This document shows positions 1-5,775 of a DNA stretch of 13,667 nt, piece by piece; position 1 is the stretch's first letter, and every line of letters begins with the position of its first letter. The position numbers and the translations under genes are program-made. The notes under the pieces are model-generated. The model ran no database searches. It saw nothing but the letters and a program-made list of their open reading frames with translations, and was not told the origin of the DNA. Source of the stretch: Fusibacter_D sp033549245 (GTDB taxonomy: Bacteria; Bacillota; Clostridia; Peptostreptococcales; Acidaminobacteraceae); the NCBI GenBank assembly GCA_033549245.1, contig JAWSUW010000099.1, positions 1 to 13,667 on the forward strand, read 5' to 3'.

Positions 1-1078
1 GTCTCAGAACCAGAAAAAAGAAAATACACATGTCCTAATTCATTTTCTTCAACAGATATAGGGAAACGGATCGAATGTTGATCATACTGTTGATCATTCT
101 CCCTAAATGGCGTTTCACTAAAATGTTCTACAATACCGGATTCAGTTGTTACAAGTTGTTTGAATTTTGACTGTGATTGATATTCAAGTAAAATGTTCTC
201 AAATGGTACATAACTCTTAAAGTTGTTAAAAATGTACTCCAAAATTCTCTTGATATTGTTTTCTGCCAAAATTTTATCTTCTAAGGTAAATATAAAATTT
301 AGGCTATCAATAAAATGATTAAATTCAGCATAGATTTCCTTAAACTCATCATCTTTATCCCTTTTGAAGAAAACTTGAAGAGTACCTTCACCCATAAGCC
401 GAAAATTTTCCTTGATTTCTTTAAAAGGTCGATAAAAGCCCTTTAAAATAAGCTGTGTTAATACAAATAAAATGATGAGTGCCGATAATACGCTTACTAT
501 CTGTGCAATCAAACTCAAGGCTCTTTTTGCATTTGCTTCTTCTAAACACAGCATGATAAATTCATCTGATAAGGTCACAAGGTTATTATTTGTTTTTTGA
601 ATGATTCATAAACCGATTGATAACTTTCTATATCATTCATATTTGAAGTGTCAAGTAAAAATGCACTTTGTGCCTTTACATCAATCCACTTTTGGCTAAA
701 CTGATCTAGATTATCAAACACATCTTTTTCAAAGGCCCCACGAAACTTAAGCTTGTAATCGGTGCCATCAATAAGTTTATAGTTTTTTTGATATAAATTA
801 TCTACAATCAAATCAATATGATTTGAAGCATTTTCAACTTTCTCTTTGAACACATCAAGACCCTCTGGTTTATTTTCACTAGCAATATAAACTCTTGCCA
901 TTGTATCAGTCAAGTTGACCACCTGTCCAATGTTAATGCGCTGATCCGCAACGATTTCAGTTATTGCAATGTGTTGTTGTTGTGTATCTACAGCTACAAC
1001 GCTTGCAATTACTGTTATAAACAAATTAATGAATATTAAGATAAAAATGACCACTATTTTAGAGGAAATCTTTTTCAC
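1..1078 (-). pseudogene. Membrane sensor protein (PilJ-like sensor, HAMP, GAF-like), frameshifted and cut by the window edge
   Basis: Two overlapping minus-strand frames together read as one sensor. The first (GTG start at 1078, GGGGTG upstream, stop at 575) gives 167 residues: an N-terminal membrane segment (about residues 8-30) and an extracytoplasmic helical domain resembling the N-terminal sensor of PilJ-type chemoreceptors. The second frame (roughly 600 down to 1) starts with a few more sensor residues, then a second membrane helix, a HAMP-like stretch (RPFKEIKENFRLMGEG) and the start of a GAF-like domain that runs off the window. The frames overlap between about 605 and 575, across a run of six T (593-598; six A in the gene). 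One extra A would restore a single protein. The gene starts about 60 nt after rpiA on the same strand and may be co-transcribed. The output domain is outside the window, so kinase, cyclase or chemoreceptor cannot be decided. It could also be a sequencing error in the homopolymer. Confidence 0.68.
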
Positions 1079-1138
1079 GTTTTAACACCCCATTCAATCA
1101 TGATTTATTCCAGTTTAGCACATAATCCACTTATATTC

Positions 1139-1846
1139 CTATTTATATTTTCCAATTGCACCGTTGTCTCCGTATTTACAAGGATTATCTATCACCTTTA
1201 CATGGTCTTCTGATCCAACAATGATTCTGTCACACATATTTATAAAAAATCCGTTTTCCAGCACACCTGTCACTGAATTTAACTTTTGTATTACTTCTCT
1301 GATATTCAAATGTTTTCCTAAATGTAAATCTACTATATAATTGCCATTATCAGTAATGAATGTGTTACCATCAACTACACGGAGCTCTGGATTTAACGAG
1401 TGGTCGTTAAGTCTCTTCAATGTATGAGTATAACCAAATGGAAGGATTTCAACCGGTAATGGGAATTCTCCAACAGCATCAACATATTTGCTTTCGTCCA
1501 AGATCCAAATCACTTGTTTGGACAAACTTGCAACAATTTTTTCTCTGAATAAAGCTCCACCACCGCCTTTGATTGCATTAAAACTACTATCAATTTCATC
1601 CACTCCATCAATTGCTAGGTCTATATGGTCTACTTCATCAATAGAAACTACCTGAATGTCAAATGTCTTTGCAAGCCTTTCTGTACTATGTGAAGTTGCA
1701 ACAGCCTTAATTTTCATCCCTTTTGAAACCATATCTCCTAGTTTTTCAATCATATAATAGACTGTTGAGCCGGTACCCAAACCTATGATCATGCCGTCTT
1801 TGATGTATTCAGTCGACTTTTCTCCCGCTAGCCTCTTTTGCTCCAT
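1139..1846 (-). CDS. rpiA: Ribose-5-phosphate isomerase A
   Basis: RpiA interconverts ribose 5-phosphate and ribulose 5-phosphate in the cytosolic non-oxidative pentose phosphate pathway. The 235-residue product has the usual family length and all expected motifs: GTGST phosphate-binding loop at residues 24-28, DGVDEID at 80-86 (the active-site Asp pair), and KGGGGALFREK at 93-103 with the predicted catalytic Glu102. The C-terminal lid region (GVLENGFFINMCDRIIVG) is also present. The ATG is preceded by AAGAAGGTC at suitable spacing, supporting the start. The gene is divergent from the selenoprotein gene at 1977 and lies upstream of the frameshifted sensor. It appears intact and is the only obvious housekeeping gene here. 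Confidence 0.97.
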   Translation of the reverse strand: MEQKRLAGEKSTEYIKDGMIIGLGTGSTVYYMIEKLGDMVSKGMKIKAVATSHSTERLAKTFDIQVVSIDEVDHIDLAIDGVDEIDSSFNAIKGGGGALFREKIVASLSKQVIWILDESKYVDAVGEFPLPVEILPFGYTHTLKRLNDHSLNPELRVVDGNTFITDNGNYIVDLHLGKHLNIREVIQKLNSVTGVLENGFFINMCDRIIVGSEDHVKVIDNPCKYGDNGAIGKYK

Positions 1847-1876
1847 GTTTGACCTTCTTTCTTTTGATTTTTGAAG

Positions 1877-1905
1877 TTGCTGTATCCTATCAACAGTGAT
1901 ATACT
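1877..1905 (+). promoter_or_regulatory. Sigma-A-type promoter for the small selenoprotein gene
   Basis: TTGCTG (1877-1882) and TATACT (1900-1905) are separated by exactly 17 bp. This predicts a start near 1912 and a 5' leader of about 65 nt before the ATG at 1977. Assignment is by consensus match only. Confidence 0.55.
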
Positions 1906-1922
1906 CAAAAAAAGATTAACAG

Positions 1923-1938
1923 CTTCAAGTAGTTGAAG
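1923..1938 (+). promoter_or_regulatory. Inverted repeat in the selenoprotein leader
   Basis: CTTCAA-GTAG-TTGAAG forms a 6-bp stem with a 4-nt loop, just downstream of the predicted transcription start. It could be an operator or an mRNA leader hairpin. Nothing identifies a regulator. Confidence 0.35.
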
Positions 1939-1976
1939 TGCAACTTGTGTTAATATCATTGGAAAGGTTGAAGTAT

Positions 1977-2264
1977 ATGATTATTGAAATCAATGAAAAA
2001 GCAAGGCGTCTTGCCCTAAAAAAAGGATTTACAACTATTGTTGTGGATGCACATAAAGCCAATTTGTGCTGAGGTCGGGTCAATCTCCCAAACGTGTATT
2101 TGGGAAAACCATCAGAACGGGATCAATTCCAGACATTTACGATAGATCAATTCGAAGTTTTTGTGAACAGAAAATTGAATGTCAAAGCATCTGGTTTAAA
2201 GATCTTTACAACTGGATTTCTAGTTTTTAAAACTATTGATGCTTCTGGAATTAAGCTTATTTGA
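1977..2264 (+). CDS. HesB-like / CC-Se motif family selenoprotein (Sec32 encoded by in-frame TGA)
   Basis: From ATG 1977 the frame reads MIIEINEKARRLALKKG..., reaches TGC-TGA at 2067-2072, then continues open for another 63 codons to TGA 2262-2264. Decoding the first TGA as selenocysteine gives 95 residues with a Cys31-Sec32-Gly motif followed by VYLGKP and a basic C-terminal half. This is the layout I know from small HesB/IscA-like and 'CC/Se motif' (seleno)proteins of Clostridia, where the position is CC or CU. A ribosome binding site (GGAAAGG, 1961-1967) precedes the ATG, and the promoter at 1877-1905 is well placed. A hairpin at 2086-2105 could be the SECIS. The molecular role is unknown; the motif suggests redox or metal chemistry. 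The stop overlaps a possible TTG start (2261) for the next gene. The alternative, a nonsense mutation, is less likely because the conserved-looking sequence continues in frame exactly at the expected Sec position. Confidence 0.85.
2086..2105 (+). promoter_or_regulatory. Candidate bacterial SECIS hairpin of the CC-Se protein
   Basis: TCCCAAA-CGTGTA-TTTGGGA is a perfect 7-bp stem with a 6-nt loop. The loop starts 21 nt after the TGA, within the usual bacterial window, and has a G at its second position, as expected for SelB-binding loops. Confidence 0.6.
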
Positions 2265-2297
2265 GTCAAATAATAGCCAATCATAATTATTTACAAT

Positions 2298-2666
2298 TTG
2301 TATTTTGATGATTTAAGTGCTGGTAAATATTTTTTTGAGACTGTCTTGAAATTGAAAAAAGTATATGAACCGGACTGGGCAGCAGTATATAAGGTTGCGC
2401 AAGCTGCCTATATTGGAGCTGTCGATGCCAAAAAAGGGTCCATTTCAAGCATTCAACGTGGAGGCGCTTTGGTTAGCTTAACAGTAGATGACGTGATGCC
2501 TTATTACAAAAGATTACAAAACGAGCCTCAAGTGGATCAACTTTCAGCTATCAGGGTATTTGAGGATATTGGCATTAAATCGTTTTTCTTTGATGGACCA
2601 AATGGCTATCATTTTGAAATTCAGCAATTTATAAGTGATGAATTCGACTTCTCAAATCCAAAGTAA
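2298..2666 (+). CDS. VOC (glyoxalase/bleomycin-resistance fold) family protein, start unclear
   Basis: The 122-residue frame resembles single-domain VOC proteins. It has an early FDDLSAGKYFFETVLKLKKVY segment (first beta-alpha unit), a central VSLTVDDVMPYYKRL helix unit and a C-terminal FFFDGPNGYHFEIQQF strand. The enzymatic role cannot be told from sequence. The 5' end is unusual: the only start-like codon in frame is TTG at 2298, without a ribosome binding site. A different frame starting at TTG 2261, overlapping the selenoprotein stop, gives about 15 VOC-like residues (SQIIANHNYLQFVF) before TGA at 2306. One T fewer in the TTTT at 2303-2306 would join the two. The gene may therefore have a 5' frameshift. 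It ends convergently, overlapping the Cys-rich remnant at 2652-2756. Confidence 0.7.
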   Translation: MYFDDLSAGKYFFETVLKLKKVYEPDWAAVYKVAQAAYIGAVDAKKGSISSIQRGGALVSLTVDDVMPYYKRLQNEPQVDQLSAIRVFEDIGIKSFFFDGPNGYHFEIQQFISDEFDFSNPK

Positions 2667-2756
2667 CATAACACAAGCACCCAGCGGATTGTTTACCTTA
2701 ACCAGTTCCTTCTCTGCAGTATTGCATCCACAACAGTACTCGTTGTCGAAATCCAT
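2652..2756 (-). pseudogene. Internally deleted copy of the Cys-rich CopZ-like gene
   Basis: ATG 2756, preceded by GGAGGC, opens a 34-residue frame, MDFDNEYCCGCNTAEKELVK followed directly by VNNPLGAC. It matches the N-terminus and a C-terminal stretch of the related gene at 5122-5363, with about 36 residues missing in frame. The junction TTGTTTACCTTA (2689-2700) corresponds to a 12-mer present twice in the other copy (5189-5200 and 5296-5307), so the centre was probably lost by recombination or slippage between those repeats. The promoter and leader region upstream (to about 2845) is also shared between the copies. The CxxC pair is gone, so the product is unlikely to work as the parent did. 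Confidence 0.75.
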
Positions 2757-2846
2757 ATTCAAAGCCTCCATTTATATAAAATACCGAAATTGATTTTATT
2801 CCAACTTGACTACACTACCTCAGAAAACCAAAAACATCTAAATCAA
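2757..2846 (-). repeat. Duplicated promoter/leader segment (copy 1)
   Basis: The stretch upstream of the deleted Cys-rich gene matches 5364-5449 closely, including GATTTTAT, TTGACTACACTACC (plus strand here reads cttgactacactacct) and CAGAAAACCAAAAACATCTAAA in parts. The match ends sharply after about 2845. It shows that gene and promoter were duplicated as a unit. Confidence 0.75.
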
Positions 2847-2872
2847 CCACATGCGAACGCATTCAACGCCTG

Positions 2873-3817
2873 CTACATATATTTCTCACTGCTTATTTTA
2901 TAAGTATCTTTTTTATCAGCCTCTTTAAGTATATTTAAGGCTTCTATAACGATCTTTTGATGCAGACTTTTATTTCCCGGATATCCTAAAGGTCTTCCTA
3001 AAGGAAATGAGGTAAATAATGCTCTCGGGACTTTCATTGATAATAGATTTACTTTAAAAGCTTCTATAGCAATAATTATAGTCGGGATTCCTTCTTTTTC
3101 AAGTTCTCTTGCTAGGTGTCCCACGGACACGTGACATATCGGTCAAACAGGAACTAAAATTACTGCATCAAAATTTTGCATTTTAATTATTTCCATCCAA
3201 GAATTTTTTATTTCTTTTATCAGTGGTTTTTGTGCACATGCTCCAACAAAGGAAAAAATTTTATTTCCTAATTCTTTAATTACTTCATTTTTTTCTAATT
3301 CTTTTAAAATTTCAATTGGTATAACTGTATTGTGATTTGTTTCAGCTCCACTTATATCATACCCACCGTGACGTACCTTTAAATCCTCTAGGTTGGTATC
3401 TTTAGGTATAATTGAAAGTGAGGGTTTTTCCCTTATAGATTCTCGAATATTATTTATTGCCTCTTCTTGAGTCATATTTTTCATACCAAAGGGCTCCGGA
3501 TCATCACCTTTAACAAAATGACCGCTGGAAGTTATTAGTCCTATCTTTGAATCTTTTAATTCTTTTTCAAACTTAGTAAATGGTCCTTCATCGTAAGTGA
3601 ATTTTGCATCCTTTGAATATGCTTTTATCTGACCATCAACTACATGTTGAATTATCTTACCTTCATCTCCATCATTAAAGTACTTACCTAACTTATATAG
3701 CAAGCCTTCAATAAAGTCTGCTGCTTCCTCTTCCGATAAATGAGATAAGAATTTGAAATTTAAGTTATTTCTCTTTCCATATGAAAATGTATCTTTAAAT
3801 TCTTTAAAACTTTCCAT
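2873..3817 (-). CDS. Glycine/sarcosine/betaine/D-proline reductase selenoprotein B family protein (Sec225 encoded by TGA)
   Basis: Two frames that look separate (3143-3817 and 2873-3130) share the same register and are divided only by TGA at 3145-3143. Read as Sec they form a 314-residue protein: ...DAVILVPV-U-PICHVSVGHLARELEKEGIPT. This matches the GrdB/PrdB family, in which Sec (or Cys in other bacteria) sits at the start of a UxxC motif between a beta strand and a helix. Other family marks are LITSSGHFVKGDDPEPFG (residues 94-111) and RHGGYD (149-154). The ATG at 3817 is chosen over the upstream GTG at 3877 because GAGGAAGGTGATAAA precedes it and the earlier 20 codons come from the palindromic repeat. 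Known members cleave C-N bonds of glycine, betaine, sarcosine or D-proline by Sec-dependent reduction. No grd/prd partners flank this copy, so its substrate is unknown. A SECIS-like hairpin lies at 3116-3130. Confidence 0.92.
3116..3130 (-). promoter_or_regulatory. Candidate bacterial SECIS hairpin of the GrdB-family protein
   Basis: On the coding strand GTGTCC-GTG-GGACAC forms a perfect 6-bp stem with a 3-nt loop beginning with G. The loop lies 19-21 nt after the TGA. Spacing and loop base fit bacterial SECIS rules. Confidence 0.65.
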
Positions 3818-3848
3818 TTTATCACCTTCCTCATGAATAAGTGCTCTT

Positions 3849-3880
3849 TTACCGCCGCGTTGGTATGTGGTACCCACAGT
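3849..3880. repeat. Dispersed palindromic repeat, copy 1
   Basis: ACCGCCGC then GTTGGTAT-GTG-GTACCCAC (3859-3877) followed by AGT. It lies just upstream of the GrdB-family gene. One of at least nine related elements in this window. Confidence 0.8.
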
Positions 3881-3881
3881 C

Positions 3882-3998
3882 GAGTGCTTTTTTCAACACT
3901 CCATCTAGAAAGTTACGTTTTGCTGGAAATCCAGTATCTATTAGGATAAAGCCATTTTCAGTATAACATTTTGTTTTGTAAGAATATTCTGCAAATTG
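3882..3998 (-). pseudogene. Remnant of an MBL-fold metallo-hydrolase N-terminus
   Basis: Between two palindromic repeats a minus-strand frame encodes about 39 residues (YKTKCYTENGFILIDTGFP then AKRNFLDGVLKKAL). This resembles the first two beta strands and helix of metallo-beta-lactamase-fold hydrolases. The frame then runs into repeat copy 1. The metal-binding HxHxDH motif and the rest of the usual 200 or more residues are absent, and the N-terminus is replaced by repeat and terminator sequence. It is a gene fragment, not a working enzyme. Confidence 0.55.
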
Positions 3999-4009
3999 AA
4001 AAAAAAATA

Positions 4010-4036
4010 AAGATCTCAAGAAATTTGTGAGATCTT
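4010..4036 (-). terminator. Rho-independent terminator-like hairpin attached to repeat copy 2
   Basis: AAGATCTCA (4010-4018) pairs with TGAGATCTT (4028-4036). On the minus strand it is followed by TTTATTTTTTTTT. The same hairpin and T tract accompany repeat copy 8 at 11930-11956. It would end minus-strand transcripts of the VOC gene at 4098. Confidence 0.65.
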
Positions 4037-4076
4037 TTGACGCAGTCACAGCCGCATTGTTACGTGGTACCACATT
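4037..4076. repeat. Dispersed palindromic repeat, copy 2
   Basis: GACGCAGTCACAGCCGC then ATTGTTAC-GTG-GTACCACA. It begins about 22 bp beyond the stop codon of the minus-strand VOC gene and is joined to the hairpin at 4010-4036. Confidence 0.75.
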
Positions 4077-4097
4077 CTATTTGTGAAACGCACTCGG

Positions 4098-4496
4098 TCA
4101 TATGGCCGTTACTTCCCAAGCATGACCATCCGGGTCAGAGAACATCCCCGTGTATCCCCATTCTTGTTTTGATGGTTCACTTATAATATTGGCACCTGCT
4201 TTTAACGCACGCTGTATAATTTCGTCCACCTCTAAATTTGATTCCACCTCAATGCTGAGAATGCATTCACTTATTCCTGGAGAAGCTACTTTGTTGTTGC
4301 CTATGACCCAGCTAAAGCCATCCGTTGGGATTAACATGAGACGCAGCCCCGGATTGATAACGAATTGTAGTGGCTCAGGAATTCCATCTTCAGCAGTGTC
4401 TCCAATTGGATTGAATCCGAATGTAATGTGGTAGAAATCATAAGAGATCCGTCTATTTGCTATTGGAAAGCATAAAACTATTGGTTTTATATCCAT
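4098..4496 (-). CDS. VOC (glyoxalase/bleomycin-resistance fold) family protein
   Basis: A 132-residue single-domain VOC protein. It shows the N-terminal strand and first helix (PIVLCFPIANRRISYDFYHITFGF), a central VESNLEVDEIIQRALKAGA helix and the characteristic C-terminal GMFSDPDGHAWEVT. Family members act as glyoxalases, dioxygenases or antibiotic-binding proteins. The divergent sequence does not settle which, and no neighbour gives a substrate. AGGAGG 6 nt before the ATG supports the start. The gene stands alone between palindromic repeats 2 and 3, with repeat 2 close behind its stop codon, so it has the look of a mobile single-gene module. It is not closely related to the VOC gene at 2298. 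Confidence 0.88.
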   Translation of the reverse strand: MDIKPIVLCFPIANRRISYDFYHITFGFNPIGDTAEDGIPEPLQFVINPGLRLMLIPTDGFSWVIGNNKVASPGISECILSIEVESNLEVDEIIQRALKAGANIISEPSKQEWGYTGMFSDPDGHAWEVTAI

Positions 4497-4570
4497 GATA
4501 ATCCTCCTATATCTAAAATCTTGTTAATGACAGTTCGCGAGCAACTGTATTTTCGGTGGTGTCTGCATTC

Positions 4571-4616
4571 TTAACGCCGCTTGATCCAGCCACATTGGTA
4601 CGTAGTACTCATTGTA
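4571..4616. repeat. Dispersed palindromic repeat, copy 3
   Basis: TTAACGCCGC, a variable middle, then GCCACATTGGTAC-GTA-GTACTCATTG. It ends about 5 bp from the stop codon of the truncated minus-strand gene at 4621. Confidence 0.75.
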
Positions 4617-4620
4617 TTCA

Positions 4621-5115
4621 TTATTCCAAACGTTCAAAAATTTGATAACAAAGGTATGTCAAGTATGGGGATGGCACTTTCTTCTGACCAAAATCCCAAT
4701 CCTTTAATTTCTGGTATCCTGATTCAGGAGTAAAAAGACCATCCTTATCTTGTTTGTTTCTTATATAAGCAATCATTTCAAGGAAGCGTTGGTCATCCCG
4801 CACAAATTCGTATTTGCTCAGAACGCTGGCTACACTGACAATATCATACCAGATGGAAGGTGCTTTCATCTTACGAAAATCTGTTCCCATGTAAAACATA
4901 TAAGGATGCTGGTCAAGGCTTTTTTCCCACAGACTCAGTAAAGTATCCACAGATAATGTAGCAATCTTTGAATCAATATATTCTGGGATATACGACAACA
5001 AATCGGCCATAATTAATGTCGCATACGGGCAGCAGTCGTCCTTTTTTCCCGGTCCGCGAAACTTGCCCAGCTCAGGTGACACGGAACAAGTTCTGTGTAA
5101 TATTGTCTGGCAAAA
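4621..5115 (-). pseudogene. 5'-truncated alpha/alpha-barrel (prenyltransferase/squalene-cyclase repeat-like) protein
   Basis: The open frame gives about 153 residues from a GTG at 5082. Coding resemblance extends upstream to about 5115 (QTILHRTCSVSPELGKF) without a start, until an in-frame TAA, which is also the stop of the adjacent Cys-rich gene. The remaining part is rich in helices, with motifs such as KDDCCPYATLIMADLLS and APSIWYDIVSVASVLSKY. These recall clostridial proteins with prenyltransferase/squalene-oxidase repeats, usually about twice this length. The N-terminal half appears to be replaced by the Cys-rich gene. I infer a decayed fragment. Function is unknown, and the family assignment rests on recall of motifs. 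Confidence 0.55.
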
Positions 5116-5121
5116 CTCAAC

Positions 5122-5363
5122 TTATATCAAAGACAACCCTTTATCAATAGCTTCCTGAATAATCTTATGGCAGCATACACCCAGTGGATTGTTTTCCTTA
5201 CAATTGGCATTTTTCATAGCCCCTGTAATGGCATTCACAAATGTTCAACCGTTATTTTACTGACAGATAATCCTTCATTACCACAGACAATGCACTTGTT
5301 TTCCTTAACCAGTTCAATTTTTGCTGAATTGCATCCACAATAGTACACGTTATCAAAGTCCAT
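5122..5363 (-). pseudogene. Cys-rich CopZ-like (Zn/[2Fe-2S]-binding) small protein, frameshifted
   Basis: ATG 5363 with GGAGG 7 nt upstream opens a frame that ends at TGA 5237-5235 after 42 residues. Shifting frame at about 5238 continues to TAA 5124-5122. The two parts join into a natural 80-residue protein with CGC at residues 9-11, CIVC at 24-27, then NANC at 52-55 and NPLGVCCH at 59-66. The last block (Cys, about 8 residues, CCH after an ITGA helix start) resembles the [2Fe-2S] region of CopZ N-terminal domains, and the CxC/CxxC set looks like a zinc ribbon. CopZ proteins deliver copper, so a metal-handling role is possible but unproven. One base is missing relative to an intact frame. 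A second, deleted copy lies at 2652-2756. Two identical 12-mers (TTGTTTTCCTTA) inside this gene explain that deletion. Confidence 0.72.
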
Positions 5364-5449
5364 TTTAAAACCTCCATTTTTATAAAATACCTAGATTGAT
5401 TTTATATCCAAATTGACTACACTACCGCAGAAAACCAAAAACATCTAAA
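5364..5449 (-). repeat. Duplicated promoter/leader segment (copy 2)
   Basis: Matches 2757-2846 nearly base for base, including TTGACTACACTACC (plus strand), and stops at CATCTAAA, where palindromic repeat 4 begins. A spaced GTAGTGTAGTC on the coding strand could be an operator or promoter spacer, but no clear -10/-35 pair is convincing. Confidence 0.7.
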
Positions 5450-5490
5450 GTTAACGCCACAACCTCAACGTTGATACGTGGAACCCAAAG
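5450..5490. repeat. Dispersed palindromic repeat, copy 4
   Basis: GTTAACGCCACAACCTCAAC then GTTGATAC-GTG-GAACCCAAAG. It directly abuts the duplicated leader segment. Confidence 0.75.
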
Positions 5491-5555
5491 CTCCTTGTTT
5501 ACGCGCAAATAATTAGGGTATACATTCGTTGTTTTCATATGAAAATAAATTTACT

Positions 5556-5584
5556 TTGTTAACTAGTTGCTGCTCTTACATAAT
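5556..5584 (+). promoter_or_regulatory. Probable promoter of the phospholipase gene
   Basis: TTGTTA (5556-5561) and CATAAT (5579-5584) are spaced by 17 bp. Transcription would start near 5591, giving a leader of about 185 nt. Confidence 0.45.
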
Positions 5585-5595
5585 GTCCTAAGATT

Positions 5596-5663
5596 GTATT
5601 CTCAGAGTATTAGATGTCCATAATAATATTTTTGTTGTTACATTCGTAGAACTTTGAGAATAC
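5596..5663 (+). promoter_or_regulatory. Widely spaced inverted repeat in the phospholipase leader
   Basis: GTATTCTCA (5596-5604) is repeated inverted as TGAGAATAC (5655-5663). Beyond the 9-bp arms, AGT and ACT also pair after one mismatch. It could fold as a long leader hairpin or be a two-site operator with DNA looping. The rest of 5500-5766 shows no gene. Confidence 0.4.
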
Positions 5664-5775
5664 GTCCACTTAATGATTACGAACAAACACGACATATGAT
5701 TGCTGTGTGTAAGAATGCATGTGCTATGGCCATGTCCACACTCATTTGCCGTAATAACAAGAGGAGGTGTTATTC

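Noticed and set aside
593..598. Programmed -1 frameshift (A AAA AAC heptamer) in the sensor gene
   Set aside because: The zero frame reads TTC AAA AAA CAA, so the heptamer is not in the register needed for a tandem -1 slip; mutation, slippage or sequencing error is simpler.
3817..3877. Upstream GTG start adding 20 residues (MGTTYQRGGK...) to the GrdB-family gene
   Set aside because: Those codons lie in palindromic repeat 1. The same translated string occurs at repeat 9 (12125-12355), and the ATG at 3817 has a strong binding site.
3849..4073. A 74-residue ORF as a real gene
   Set aside because: Its ends are repeats 1 and 2 and the hairpin tract; only the middle 39 residues resemble a protein family (MBL fragment).
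4150..4434. Plus-strand ORF opposite the VOC gene
   Set aside because: It is the antisense of a well-supported VOC gene, with no binding site or recognisable product.
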